DNA from: Oligoflexia bacterium | GTDB lineage: Bacteria; Bdellovibrionota; UBA1018 | Assembly: GCA_014378465.1 (NCBI GenBank) | Contig: JACMNQ010000014.1 | Span: forward strand, 1-61,621 | Length of the DNA: 61,621 bases | Direction of reading: 5' to 3' | Shown here: positions 34,469 through 42,852 of the stretch, in pieces | Layout of the letters: each line of letters begins with the position of its first letter | Numbering within the stretch: position 1 is the first letter of the stretch | Program-made: the position numbers and the translations under genes | Notes under the pieces: model-generated | What the model saw: only the letters and a program-made list of their open reading frames with translations | The model's database searches: none | What the model was told of the DNA's origin: nothing

Positions 34469-35634
34469 GGTATGAAACGCGTCCTGTTCGCGGTCAAAAC
34501 GGCTTGATAGATCTTTATGACTTCTTCACTGGTTCTTTTGACGTCGAATAGCTTTCGAGCCCTTTCCTGTCCTTTTGCGGCTTGTTCAAGAGCGACCGGC
34601 ATTGATGCGAGTGTTGCGGAAATTTCCAGTGCCAGTCCTTTTGGGTCGGCAGGAGAAACGAGAGAGCCTGTCACGCCATGTTCAACAACTTCTTGCAATC
34701 CTCCGACCTTGGAAGCAATCACGGGAACTCCCGCCAGAAGAGGTTCCACGACTCCCCCACAATTTTCTGACAGGGGCACATGAATGACAATGTCAAAATC
34801 GGGCAATAATGAGAGAACTTTGCGATGTTCCAGCTGACCGATCATTCGAATTCGGTTTCCGCCGATTTCGATCGCTTTTCTTCGAAGTTTTCGTTCGTAC
34901 CGTGTCGCGCCCTTCCAGGCACCTCCGATGAGGATACCAGTCACGTCTTCTCTCGAATTGCTGACTTCGGCCAACGCTTCGATCAGATCTTCATGCCCTT
35001 TGATTCCTCTAAACTGGCCGAGATAATACTTTGGCTTGTAGATATGACTGACATTACCAATGATTTTCTGATCGTGAGGAAGGGAAAGAAGGTCGTGAAG
35101 AGCATAGGTTCGAACGGGTGGCTTCTGTGAAAGGTCCACTCCATAGTAGCTTTGGAAGAGTCGATCTTCGGGAATACCCGCGTCACTGTAAAGTTTTTTG
35201 ATGTACTGACTTGAAGGGATCCAGAAGTCGGCTGGACCGGCAGATGATAATTCCCAGTTCCTGAAGAGAGGTTGCTCAAGATGCAGGGGCCCTGGAATTT
35301 GAAAAATTCGGGCTACTGGGTGTTCTTTACCCAATGCATATCGCAAAACGAGTGTGGTTCCAAAGAAGTGGGAGTGGATCAGGTCTGGGGAAACCGCGTT
35401 GATCAGCTGTCGGGCATGGCTCAGGCGTTCCGGAAGCAGCCACGGTTTGAGAGCCGGAAAGTCAAGATCGATGAAGTGAAGAGTTGCGCCGGTCTCCTTC
35501 CACTTTCTGAGACCATTCTCGGTGCCGGGAGGCACCGCCACGTGCATCTGAAGCCCGTTTGACACCAGCTCACGAACTTCACGTGCAGCCCAGTCTCCTC
35601 CTTCAGATGTTTTGACCACATGAAGAACTTTCAT
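34465..35634 (-). CDS. GT4 glycosyltransferase
   Basis: 389-residue GT-B enzyme. The N terminus reads KVLHVVKTSEGGDWAARE, where the Gly-rich turn replaces GGAE. The middle has ADFWIPSSQYIKKLYSDAGI and a GIKGHEDLIEALAEV helix. The C-terminal donor-binding part includes HVPLSENCGGVVEPLLAGVP and VIASKVGGLQEVV. It overlaps both neighbours by 4 bp (ATGA-type), forming a minus-strand operon of acetyltransferase, GT4 and TolC-type protein. Sugar specificity is unknown. Confidence 0.9.
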   Translation of the reverse strand: MKVLHVVKTSEGGDWAAREVRELVSNGLQMHVAVPPGTENGLRKWKETGATLHFIDLDFPALKPWLLPERLSHARQLINAVSPDLIHSHFFGTTLVLRYALGKEHPVARIFQIPGPLHLEQPLFRNWELSSAGPADFWIPSSQYIKKLYSDAGIPEDRLFQSYYGVDLSQKPPVRTYALHDLLSLPHDQKIIGNVSHIYKPKYYLGQFRGIKGHEDLIEALAEVSNSREDVTGILIGGAWKGATRYERKLRRKAIEIGGNRIRMIGQLEHRKVLSLLPDFDIVIHVPLSENCGGVVEPLLAGVPVIASKVGGLQEVVEHGVTGSLVSPADPKGLALEISATLASMPVALEQAAKGQERARKLFDVKRTSEEVIKIYQAVLTANRTRFIP

Positions 35635-36293
35635 GAATGGGGCAGCTGTCTTGCTGGAACACCGACCACAGTCACGGATGACGGTACATCCTTTGTCACG
35701 ACAGCGCCCGCACCCACAACCGCGCCAGTTCCAATTTCAAGGTACTGCAGTACCTGTGCACCTGTGCCCAGCAAAACCTGGTTCCCGATCTTGACTCCTC
35801 CCGAAACGTTCACTGAAGGATTCAGGACGGTGCCAGATCCAATCTGAACTTCATGCCCAAGTGTGCATGACAGATTGATGAGAGCGAATTCTTCGATGAT
35901 CAAATTTACCGTACCTACCGCGTTAGCGCAGATGATGACCCCTCTACTGATTTTTGAAGTACTCAGATCCATGCGCACGCTGGGATGTATGAGGACCGGC
36001 CATTCGACTCCACCCAATAGAGAATCCAACTCCCTGGACAGATTGAATCTTCGCTCGGGAATTCCAATTCCCATGGCCAGGCAGTCCCATGAGGCCCGAT
36101 TTTCCTGCAACCAGAGATGATCACCCAGAATTCCGTGTGAGTCGTTCTGACTCAGAGAGGTCAGGTCAGAAATGACGTACCCGAGAACCTCATACTGCTG
36201 CCCGGACACACCTTGGTTGATCTCGGCGAGGAGCCAACCGATTTCTCGTGCCAATCCGCCCGCACCGATGATGACAATTCTTTTGGGATGCAT
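35631..36293 (-). CDS. PglD/NeuD-family sugar O/N-acetyltransferase
   Basis: 220 residues. The N-terminal Rossmann-like domain starts RIVIIGAGGLAREIGWLL, as in PglD/NeuD proteins. The C-terminal left-handed beta-helix has hexapeptide repeats (IGSGTVLNPSVNVSGGVKIG, IGTGAVVGAGAVVTKDVP) and the catalytic His-Glu pair in CTLGHEVQIG. PglD acetylates the 4-amino group of the UDP-sugar made by PglF and PglE; matching enzymes are encoded in this locus. It is the first gene of a minus-strand operon and could alternatively be a NeuD-type sialic acid O-acetyltransferase, but no sialic acid genes are present. Confidence 0.87.
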   Translation of the reverse strand: MHPKRIVIIGAGGLAREIGWLLAEINQGVSGQQYEVLGYVISDLTSLSQNDSHGILGDHLWLQENRASWDCLAMGIGIPERRFNLSRELDSLLGGVEWPVLIHPSVRMDLSTSKISRGVIICANAVGTVNLIIEEFALINLSCTLGHEVQIGSGTVLNPSVNVSGGVKIGNQVLLGTGAQVLQYLEIGTGAVVGAGAVVTKDVPSSVTVVGVPARQLPHS

Positions 36294-36442
36294 TCGAAAA
36301 ATTTACCATATCCGAAAAAAAAGACCTAGGTGTTTGAATTTGATGTCAAATGGATCATTTCCATCCAATTTCTCCAAATCTTCATAGGGAGTTCATCGAG
36401 GTGAAGTATTACCGGGAGATCATCTGAGGGGAGGTGAAAGTG

Positions 36443-36895
36443 ATGAACGCAAACTCTGAAATTTGTGAGGCTGAGAGTTCCACGATTTTGATCGTCGAGG
36501 ATGACCCTACTTTTGTGCTCGTGTTGAAGACCATTCTCCTGCTGCTTGATCCCGAATTGACCATCGAATGCGTTGACAATTATGAACAGGCAGCGATCTG
36601 CATAAGAAAGCATTCAAGCTCAAAAAGTTTTTCAATCATCTCGGATTTCAATCTTAAAACGAGCAGTACGGGCGCTGATGTCTGGGCAACTCGATGTGAG
36701 GTTTGTCCTCAGGCTCCATTTTTGCTCATTTCGACGATTCAGAATTCCGAAATCCTTTCCGAATTCAAACCTTTTCCCGAAGCCGTCAATTACCTGCCGA
36801 AGCCCTCAAATTTGACTGTTCTCCAGGACGAGTGCAGAAAATTGATGGGTTCGAGCCTATCAAGAGACCTTCTCGAATACGCGTCGTTCAAGTGA
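36443..36895 (+). CDS. stand-alone receiver protein (intact paralogue of 16576)
   Basis: 150 residues forming a single receiver-like domain: acidic pocket VEDD (19-21), phospho-acceptor D68 in IISDFNLKTSS, a Ser/Thr position in LLISTIQ and K in YLPKPSN. A GADVWATR segment after the active site is shared with the broken gene at 16576, showing that the two are paralogues. It has no output domain, like CheY or SpdR-type phosphate carriers. The start is ATG 36443, behind a strong GGGGAGG at 36428-36434; an upstream in-frame GTG overlaps that site and is rejected. It lies at the outer edge of the polysaccharide locus, divergent from the acetyltransferase gene. Confidence 0.8.
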   Translation: MNANSEICEAESSTILIVEDDPTFVLVLKTILLLLDPELTIECVDNYEQAAICIRKHSSSKSFSIISDFNLKTSSTGADVWATRCEVCPQAPFLLISTIQNSEILSEFKPFPEAVNYLPKPSNLTVLQDECRKLMGSSLSRDLLEYASFK

Positions 36896-36977
36896 CACCG
36901 CGCCCGTTTGTGCCGGGTTCAGGCGTGGTAACCCCACAATGACTGGAAGTTTTCGTTCACGGACTTTACACTGAGTC

Positions 36978-37580
36978 ATGGTGAATTTTTTACGTGCGTT
37001 GATGTTGGTGGCCGCATTGTTCTCCGTCTCTTCCGCTCAGGCCGGCTTTTCTCCACTGGGCGTGGGAGTCTTCGCTCCGGTTCAATTCCCGCCTGAAAGT
37101 TTCTTCATCACGGGTGCTCGCGTCGATCTGATCATGGGTGAGCACCGAGCCGTCTACGGCTTCGATCTGGGTCTCCTGATCAATGTCACGGATCTTGACC
37201 TCGGCGGAGTTCAGGTGGCCGGACTTTACAACATGAACAAGGGGAGTGCGAACGTCATCGGCCTTCAGGCCGCCGGCGCCGCAAACGTCAATCTCGGTCA
37301 CACCCGCATCGTGGGGGTGCAGGCCGCGATCGGCATCAACTCCAACCAGGCCGAAACCACGATGGTCGGGGTGCAGTTGGCGATTCTCGGCAATTACAGC
37401 CCCTTCACGAATGTCTACGGCGTGCAGGCCAGCCTTTACAACAAGGCTCACGAAGTCTACGGCTTTCAGATCGGTCTGATCAACATGGCGGACACTCTGC
37501 ATGGAGTTCAGATCGGGCTCGTCAATTTCAATCACACCGGACTCTTTGCGGTCGCTCCAATTCTCAACGTCGGCTTCTGA
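36978..37580 (+). CDS. LA_2272-type surface repeat protein
   Basis: 200 residues with a signal peptide (1-22, ending SSAQAGF). The mature part is built from short repeats of the form G-[VF]-Q-x-[AG]-L-x-N, for example GVQVAGLYNMNKGSANVIGL, GVQAAIGINSN, GVQLAILGNYS and GVQIGLVNFN. This fits the LA_2272 family of surface repeat proteins first noted in Leptospira, a probable beta-solenoid or barrel of unknown function. It ends 14 bp before the WbqC gene, possibly in one operon. Confidence 0.8.
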   Translation: MVNFLRALMLVAALFSVSSAQAGFSPLGVGVFAPVQFPPESFFITGARVDLIMGEHRAVYGFDLGLLINVTDLDLGGVQVAGLYNMNKGSANVIGLQAAGAANVNLGHTRIVGVQAAIGINSNQAETTMVGVQLAILGNYSPFTNVYGVQASLYNKAHEVYGFQIGLINMADTLHGVQIGLVNFNHTGLFAVAPILNVGF

Positions 37581-37594
37581 TCGAGGGTCAAGCC

Positions 37595-38386
37595 GTGCTC
37601 CTCGTCTGTCAGCAGCCCAATTACTTTCCGTGGCTTGGTTACCTGGAGCAGTGCGCGCGCAGTGAGACTCTGGTCATCCTCGATTCGATCCAGTGGATGA
37701 GGCGCGGGTGGCAGCACCGAGCACGCATCCTTCCGCACCCGGGTCAGGAACGCTCCCCGGATTTTCAGTGGCTGACTCTCCCGGTACAGGGGCAGCAGCA
37801 CCGGGAACATCCTCTCGGAGAATTGCTTCTCGCGGAGCGGCAACACTGGCACCGGGACCACTGGTCCACTTTGCAGACGGTTTATGGGAAGAGGCCTTGC
37901 TTCAAAAGTCAGCTGGAGCCTTGGATCAAACCCTGGTTTGAGGAGGCAGGACAGTATGAAACGATGGCACAGGCGGCGACTGCCAGCGTGAGACTCTGCC
38001 TGGAGATTCTTGAATTGAAGCCGAGCCTGATTCACTCATCTGAGTTGAAGATTGAAGGCGCGAAAACGGATCGCCTGATCGCGATCTGCCATGAACTCAG
38101 AGCGGATACCTATTACAGCGGCATGAGTTCAACTTACCTGCTCCCATCCCAATTTGAAGATGCGGGAATTCAACTGCTCTGGCAACGCTGGAAGCATCCT
38201 GAGTACGATCAGGGCCGGAACTCGGGCAATGGGCGTTGCAAAACCCATCTGTCGTTTCTGGATGTGCTGGCCAATGTTCCGGTTTCGGAGATTCGTCAAT
38301 GGCTTCTGAAGAGGCCGCCGTCACTGGACGCGTCTTCAGGCCAGGCATTCAAGCCTGAGGGACAGGAACCTTTTCGGCTCCTCTGA
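37595..38386 (+). CDS. WbqC family protein
   Basis: 263 residues starting at GTG 37595. The N terminus CQQPNYFPWLGYLEQ and the segments SIQWMRRGWQHRARI and TYYSGMSSTYL match the WbqC family, found in polysaccharide gene clusters of many bacteria. The biochemical function is unsettled; it was proposed to act in sugar-nucleotide or amino-sugar modification. It is near, but outside, the main polysaccharide locus. Its 3' end overlaps the convergent GNAT gene by 38 bp. Confidence 0.9.
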   Translation: MLLVCQQPNYFPWLGYLEQCARSETLVILDSIQWMRRGWQHRARILPHPGQERSPDFQWLTLPVQGQQHREHPLGELLLAERQHWHRDHWSTLQTVYGKRPCFKSQLEPWIKPWFEEAGQYETMAQAATASVRLCLEILELKPSLIHSSELKIEGAKTDRLIAICHELRADTYYSGMSSTYLLPSQFEDAGIQLLWQRWKHPEYDQGRNSGNGRCKTHLSFLDVLANVPVSEIRQWLLKRPPSLDASSGQAFKPEGQEPFRLL

Positions 38387-38957
38387 ACTTTGCGGCGAAT
38401 TTCGCTTCGTAGTCTTCAGCCAGCATCGAGTAGATCTTGAGGTCGACGAAACGGTCATAGAGCCATTCATACTGTCGCAGGACGCCTTCTTCCGTGAATT
38501 CAAGCGCGCGCGGGATGCTTTGACTCTTGAGGTTGCCGGTAGCGCAGAGGATCTCCACACGATTGAAGTCCAGACGCTCAAAAGCATGAGTGACCATGGC
38601 TCGCGTCGCTCTTTTCACGAGGCCTTTGCCTTGGAATTCCCGTCCGACCCAGTAACCGATGCTGAGTTTGCGATTGGCGACATCCACCGGAAAGTTGTAG
38701 CTGATGACCCCCGCGAGTCGGTGATCCATCCAGATACCGGCGACGGTTCCTTTACCAATTTCGAAATTCTCGAGACACTTGTTGATGAAGGTTTGCGAAT
38801 CCTCCACCGTCCGATTGTAGTCGAGCCAGGGCAGCCATTCGCGCAGCATTTCGCGGTTGAGGTCCACGAGCTTGAAAACGGCGTCGGCATCTGCAAGGGT
38901 CAGAAGCCTCAGCTCGTGACGGTCATCCAGTTCGATTCGAAACGGAGAAGTGATCAT
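38349..38957 (-). CDS. RimJ/RimL-type GNAT acetyltransferase
   Basis: 202 residues of the GNAT fold. The N terminus ITSPFRIELDDRHELRLLTL is typical of the RimJ/RimL/SpeG branch. The acetyl-CoA site is seen in LSIGYWVGREFQGKGLVKRA, with the Q/RxxGxG pattern, and VEILCATGNLKSQSIPRALE forms the last strand and helix. It probably acetylates a protein N terminus or small amine in the cytoplasm; substrate unknown. It is on the same strand as the methionine aminopeptidase gene 31 bp upstream, which hints at shared transcription and an N-terminal processing link (inference). Confidence 0.88.
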   Translation of the reverse strand: MITSPFRIELDDRHELRLLTLADADAVFKLVDLNREMLREWLPWLDYNRTVEDSQTFINKCLENFEIGKGTVAGIWMDHRLAGVISYNFPVDVANRKLSIGYWVGREFQGKGLVKRATRAMVTHAFERLDFNRVEILCATGNLKSQSIPRALEFTEEGVLRQYEWLYDRFVDLKIYSMLAEDYEAKFAAKFRGAEKVPVPQA

Positions 38958-38988
38958 GGGGTCAGACTCCAGAAAGGCTTGAACTCAC

Positions 38989-39759
38989 TCACGCAAGCGG
39001 AACTTCGCCCTCTCTCAAGGTGAGAACTTCAACACCGGTTTCAGTCACGAGTACGGTGTGTTCAAATTGCGCGGAAAGGGATTTATCCCTGGTGCGAACG
39101 GTCCAGCCGTCCTTCTGATCTTCCCAGACGAAGCGTTGTCCAAGATTGATCATGGGTTCGATCGTGAAAGTCATGCCAGCCCTCAGCTTGAGGCCCTGAC
39201 CGGGTTTTCCCACGTGACTGACCATCGGGTCTTCGTGAAAGCCTTTTCCGATTCCGTGACCACAGTATTCGAGCACGACGGAGTAGCCCTGTTTTTCGGC
39301 ATAGGACTGAATGGCGTGACCAATGTCCCCGAGCGTGGCTCCAGGCTTGACCTGATTGATGCCTTTCCACATGGAGATGCGGGTCGCTTCGACGAGTTTT
39401 TCGGCCTCAGGTTTCACTTTGCCGACAAACACCGTCGCGTTCGTATCGCCGTGAAAGCCTTCGACGATCGGAGTGACATCCAGGTTCACGATATCGCCGT
39501 CTTGGAACTCGCGGTTGTCGGGGATGCCGTGGCAGACCACATCGTTGACAGAGATGCAGAGGCTCTTCGGAAAGCCATTGTAGTTGAGTGGGGCAGGGGT
39601 GTAGCCGCGACTCACGGTCCATTCGTGGCAGGCCTGATTGATCTCGTTGGGGGTGACTCCAACTTTGACGAGCTTCATCATCTCGGAGAGACATTCACCG
39701 GCGACGCGGCCGGCTTTGCGCATGAGTTCAATTTCTGCCTTGGACTTGATGATCACCAT
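38989..39759 (-). CDS. map: type I methionine aminopeptidase
   Basis: 256 residues, the usual length of type I enzymes. It begins IKSKAEIELMRKAGRVAGE. The metal and substrate residues are all present: H in VNDVVCHGIPD, first Asp in VNLDVTPIVEGFHGD (D and D of the di-metal site), H in EYCGHGIGKGFHEDP, Glu in FTIEPMINLG and the last Glu in QFEHTVLVTE. The enzyme removes the initiator Met from nascent cytoplasmic proteins. It is essential in most bacteria and this is the only copy in the window. Confidence 0.96.
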   Translation of the reverse strand: MVIIKSKAEIELMRKAGRVAGECLSEMMKLVKVGVTPNEINQACHEWTVSRGYTPAPLNYNGFPKSLCISVNDVVCHGIPDNREFQDGDIVNLDVTPIVEGFHGDTNATVFVGKVKPEAEKLVEATRISMWKGINQVKPGATLGDIGHAIQSYAEKQGYSVVLEYCGHGIGKGFHEDPMVSHVGKPGQGLKLRAGMTFTIEPMINLGQRFVWEDQKDGWTVRTRDKSLSAQFEHTVLVTETGVEVLTLREGEVPLA

Positions 39760-39828
39760 GACAGCCTTTTAATGCATTTCGGGTTCAAAAAGTAGTGGGA
39801 TTTGCTGGCCGCGTTTCACTATTCGCCG

Positions 39829-40083
39829 TCAGAACAGCCCAGGAGGCTTCTCCCGAGACTTGAAGGCTTTTTCCAGCCGACTGAGCAGTGAGCTGACCCA
39901 GCCCGGGTCTGAAGATTCAATCTCGCGCCCTTCCTGATGGGTCGTGGTGCCTGTCGACTGAATCAGGCTCAAGTGCTGGTTCTGCCGCTCGATCAAGTCA
40001 CGGTTCAGCCGGTGAAAGTACTCTTCCTCCCGGTCATAGCCATCTTTTCTGAAGTCGTCTCTCAAGCTCGCTGTGGTCGCCAT
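39829..40083 (-). CDS. small hypothetical protein
   Basis: 84 residues, hydrophilic and charged (ATTASLRDDFRKDGYDREEE at the start; LSRLEKAFKSREKPPG at the end), with no signal peptide or membrane segment. The start ATG 40083 is fixed by a strong GAGGAGA just upstream; a longer in-frame extension to 40290 lacks such a site and would overlap the divergent methyltransferase. A central helical part may form a coiled coil. Function unknown. Confidence 0.6.
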   Translation of the reverse strand: MATTASLRDDFRKDGYDREEEYFHRLNRDLIERQNQHLSLIQSTGTTTHQEGREIESSDPGWVSSLLSRLEKAFKSREKPPGLF

Positions 40084-40257
40084 CTGGATGTCTCCTCTTG
40101 CAGGATCGTCACTTCGCTGGCGGTCCCTCCTGCTTGGACTTGCAAAGGTCGAACTCGGAGAAGCGGGCGGCGTTGTCAATTTCAGGTGGGTCTGGCGGTT
40201 CAAGCACTCAGGGATTGCAGTTGCCGCAGCCGGCTTTTCCGGTGAAAATGAAAGTGG

Positions 40258-40926
40258 ATGCGAACGGTTCACTGCGAAGATGCTCTCCACTGGTTGAAAG
40301 AAAGGGAAGTCCTCACGGGATGCTCCATCATCACGTCGATGCCGGATTTTTCAGAATTTCAAAGTTTCTCCCTTCCACAGTGGAAGGAGTGGTTCACGCA
40401 GGCAGCCTCATTGATTCTCTCGCGATGTCCGGACGACGGAGTGAGTATCTTCTTTCAGTCTGACATCAAGGAAGAAGGCACCTGGGTCGACAAGGGTTTT
40501 CTGGTTCAAGCCGCCGCCGCGGCCCTGGGACATGAGCTCCTTTGGCACAAGATCGTCTGCAGAGCACCAGCCGGGACCATCACTTTCGGCAAGCCTTCCT
40601 ATTCCCATCTCCTCTGCTTCTCCAGGGGGCTTCGGGCTGAAGTAGCTCGGTCAACGCCTGATGTGCTGCCGGAAACCGGTGAGAAGAACTGGATTCGCGG
40701 AATGGGCATCGACGCCTGCTTCACGGCATGTCGCCACGTGCTTGAAGAAACGAAGACCCGTACGGTGGTGAATCCGTTCTGCGGGCAGGGAAGCATTCTC
40801 GCGGTCGCTGAATTTCTGGGCCTGAATTCCATCGGGATTGAAAAAAATGCCAAAAGAGCGGAGAGGGCGAAGGCCCTGACTCTCACACCGAGTGGCAGAT
40901 CCTGGGACGAGGCGGTTTCATCGTGA
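40258..40926 (+). CDS. SAM-dependent DNA methylase-like protein
   Basis: 222 residues with the layout of N4/N6 DNA methyltransferases of the beta class. The catalytic-type motif is SMPD (about residues 27-30) where DPPY or SPPY is usual, and the SAM-binding motif comes last: NPFCGQGSILAVAEFLGLN followed by SIGIE. The DPPY-equivalent lacks the final aromatic, so the catalytic role is doubtful; it may modify another substrate or be inactive. No restriction enzyme gene is near. Its stop overlaps the GTG of the next gene (GTGA), indicating coupled translation. Confidence 0.72.
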   Translation: MRTVHCEDALHWLKEREVLTGCSIITSMPDFSEFQSFSLPQWKEWFTQAASLILSRCPDDGVSIFFQSDIKEEGTWVDKGFLVQAAAAALGHELLWHKIVCRAPAGTITFGKPSYSHLLCFSRGLRAEVARSTPDVLPETGEKNWIRGMGIDACFTACRHVLEETKTRTVVNPFCGQGSILAVAEFLGLNSIGIEKNAKRAERAKALTLTPSGRSWDEAVSS

Positions 40927-41861
40927 GAGTCCAACGCTTCATCTGCCTGACCATGCTCACTCTGCTTTTTCAGAGTGCCGATGCACTCGCCTTCGAAAGC
41001 CTCTGTGAGTACTACAAATCCAACGAGCCTGAGCTTTACAAAGCGGTCTGCAACGGCGGCTCCGGGGGCGGATCTGGCTCGACCAAGCCCGCAGGCGCCA
41101 ACTCCACTTTCAGTGATGCCTTCAATATCAGTGCGGCTTCCCTCCCGACTGAGCCCTCGTCATACGGTCTGGAGACCATTGGCAGCTATCTGCGCGATGA
41201 TTCGGGAAAGCGCACACCCACCTTTTCCCTGATCAAGGGCTTTCACAAGTTTGGCACCGGCATCTCCACCAGCAGCAACAACACCTTCAATGGCAATGAC
41301 GTGGTTCAGCGCCTCAGCGGTAACACAGTGACCCGCTCCTTCGAGCCTGCCGAAGTCTCGCGAGGCCGACTCATCAATCTCAATCTCGGCACTTCAGTGC
41401 TGCTGATCGATGCCAAGAGCGGGCCGAAAGTTCATCTGGGAGTCACGGCCCGCTATAACAAGATCACGAATACCTGGGGCGGAGGGCCTGCAGTACTGCT
41501 CAGTTGGAGCCGGATCACTGTGGGCGCCGGCTTCACGCGCGAGAGAGTTTCGAACTTCCTGCCTCGATTGCTCTTCAAATCCTTTCTCATCAGCGCACGT
41601 CTGTCGATCTTTGAGTTCGAGTACACCGTGCTGGACAATGACGACACGATTCTGCAACCGATTCAGATCCTCTCCGCAACGATGGCCATCCGGAAATTGT
41701 CGTTCACGGCCGCAACCCGAAAGCTTGATTACGTCGGAGTGGGGTATGTTCATCAGCAGCACTACGCCGTGCAGTATATGTTCAGCAAGCATTTTTCCGC
41801 CGGTTTTCTCTTCAATTACATCCCCGGAGCGAATTCAGTGGGTGCCCAGTTCTACCTCTGA
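40923..41861 (+). CDS. exported, probably outer-membrane, hypothetical protein
   Basis: 312 residues starting at GTG 40923, overlapping the methylase stop. A signal peptide (FICLTMLTLLFQSADALA) precedes a mature N terminus with two cysteines and a Gly/Ser-rich linker (NGGSGGGSGSTKPAG, about 43-57). The C-terminal two thirds have alternating beta-strand patterns ending SVGAQFYL, consistent with an outer-membrane barrel. I recognise no family. Coupling to a methylase gene is odd and its meaning is unclear. Confidence 0.6.
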   Translation: MRVQRFICLTMLTLLFQSADALAFESLCEYYKSNEPELYKAVCNGGSGGGSGSTKPAGANSTFSDAFNISAASLPTEPSSYGLETIGSYLRDDSGKRTPTFSLIKGFHKFGTGISTSSNNTFNGNDVVQRLSGNTVTRSFEPAEVSRGRLINLNLGTSVLLIDAKSGPKVHLGVTARYNKITNTWGGGPAVLLSWSRITVGAGFTRERVSNFLPRLLFKSFLISARLSIFEFEYTVLDNDDTILQPIQILSATMAIRKLSFTAATRKLDYVGVGYVHQQHYAVQYMFSKHFSAGFLFNYIPGANSVGAQFYL

Positions 41862-41989
41862 TTTGCACGTTTTCTGACAGTAGGCAGATGTCTCCACGAG
41901 GCGACTTGTGAATGAAGCTTCTTTTGACCGGACTTCAGAAGGTCCTTAGCCTGAAGGGAGTACCCAATGAAATTTCCAAGGAGCGGAAT

Positions 41990-42130
41990 ATGAAGAAATT
42001 GACAAAGAGATCGGTCCTGATGACGATCCTGCTGGTGACTGGCCTCGTCTGCATGATGTCCCTTTTGCATGGCTGCGGTTCGGAAGAAGCTGCGGCGACC
42101 AAATTCACCATCGTCGGATCGGGGATCTGA
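41990..42130 (+). CDS. small lipoprotein
   Basis: 46 residues. Signal peptide with Lys-rich start (MKKLTKRS), hydrophobic core and lipobox LLHGC; the mature peptide after the Cys is about 17 residues (CGSEEAAATKFTIVGSGI). The ATG 41990 follows AAGGAGCGGAA, a strong ribosome-binding site; the longer in-frame extension upstream is rejected. It ends one base before the next gene, so the two are co-transcribed. Confidence 0.6.
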   Translation: MKKLTKRSVLMTILLVTGLVCMMSLLHGCGSEEAAATKFTIVGSGI

Positions 42131-42131
42131 G

Positions 42132-42767
42132 ATGATGAAAAAAACCATTGCTCTGATGGCCATGAGTCTGGTCAGCACTTCGGCGTTTGCCGCCGGAGAT
42201 CCTGCATCGCTCAAGATCAAAGTGCTCGGCGTTTACGCTTCGCTCAGCGCCCAATGCACCAACCCGATCCAGATCTTTCTGAACAACACAGGTGACTATG
42301 TGGATATTCTCAAGGGTCCGACTCTGGGCGGGGGAGACCTTCCGGACGGCACTTACAACTGTGTCATCATCAAGATGTCTGATGTGATCAAGCATGTTCC
42401 GCTGACGACAGCAACCAGCTGTATCGCCGGAACGGAATATACGGGTGATGTCTGTCACACGGGAGACATCGTTGATGCTCTCGACATGACTCCCATTCAC
42501 TGCGCGGGCAGCAACGGACCCCCAAGTACCCCGGTTGAAGATGTGGTGTACATGTACATGTCGACGGACCCGTCAATCGTTGGCGGCAACAATGCCTTCA
42601 AGCATCCAGTGACAGCCGGAGATGGCAAGGGCATGCGTCTTCTCGCTCCGCTCGTGATCTCATCCACTTCCAAGGCGAAGTTCGTTGTGGATGGCCGTGG
42701 TCAGGTAATTGCTGGTGGTGGCGAGTGCGGCATGAATCCTCCGACTTTCAGCTTCCAGAAGCTCTGA
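42132..42767 (+). CDS. secreted cysteine-containing hypothetical protein
   Basis: 211 residues with a signal peptide (MMKKTIALMAMSLVSTSAFA). The mature part carries about seven cysteines in a non-random arrangement (AQCTNP, YNCVII, TSCIAG, DVCHTG, IHCAGS, GECGMN), suggesting several disulfides and an extracytoplasmic life. No family recognised. It follows the small lipoprotein by one base and ends before a strong terminator, so the two form a short operon. Confidence 0.6.
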   Translation: MMKKTIALMAMSLVSTSAFAAGDPASLKIKVLGVYASLSAQCTNPIQIFLNNTGDYVDILKGPTLGGGDLPDGTYNCVIIKMSDVIKHVPLTTATSCIAGTEYTGDVCHTGDIVDALDMTPIHCAGSNGPPSTPVEDVVYMYMSTDPSIVGGNNAFKHPVTAGDGKGMRLLAPLVISSTSKAKFVVDGRGQVIAGGGECGMNPPTFSFQKL

Positions 42768-42800
42768 GTTCTTTCAAAGAAAAAATCGGATCGAAAGTTG

Positions 42801-42832
42801 AACCCCGCTTCGAGAAAACTCGAGGTGGGGTT
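42801..42832. terminator. strong hairpin terminator between convergent genes
   Basis: A 14-bp stem (42801-42814 with 42819-42832; AACCCCGCTTCGAG pairing, two G-T wobbles, with CTCGAGGTGGGGTT) closes an AAAA loop. On the plus strand TTTCTT follows, and on the minus strand the upstream flank is A-rich when read the other way. It lies 33 bp after the secreted-protein gene and 20 bp before the dacB stop. Confidence 0.75.
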
Positions 42833-42852
42833 TCTTCATTGGGGCCATCGCC

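Noticed and set aside
41912..41989. Longer start for the small lipoprotein.
   Set aside because: The upstream part has no ribosome-binding site and would move the signal peptide inside; ATG 41990 follows AAGGAG.
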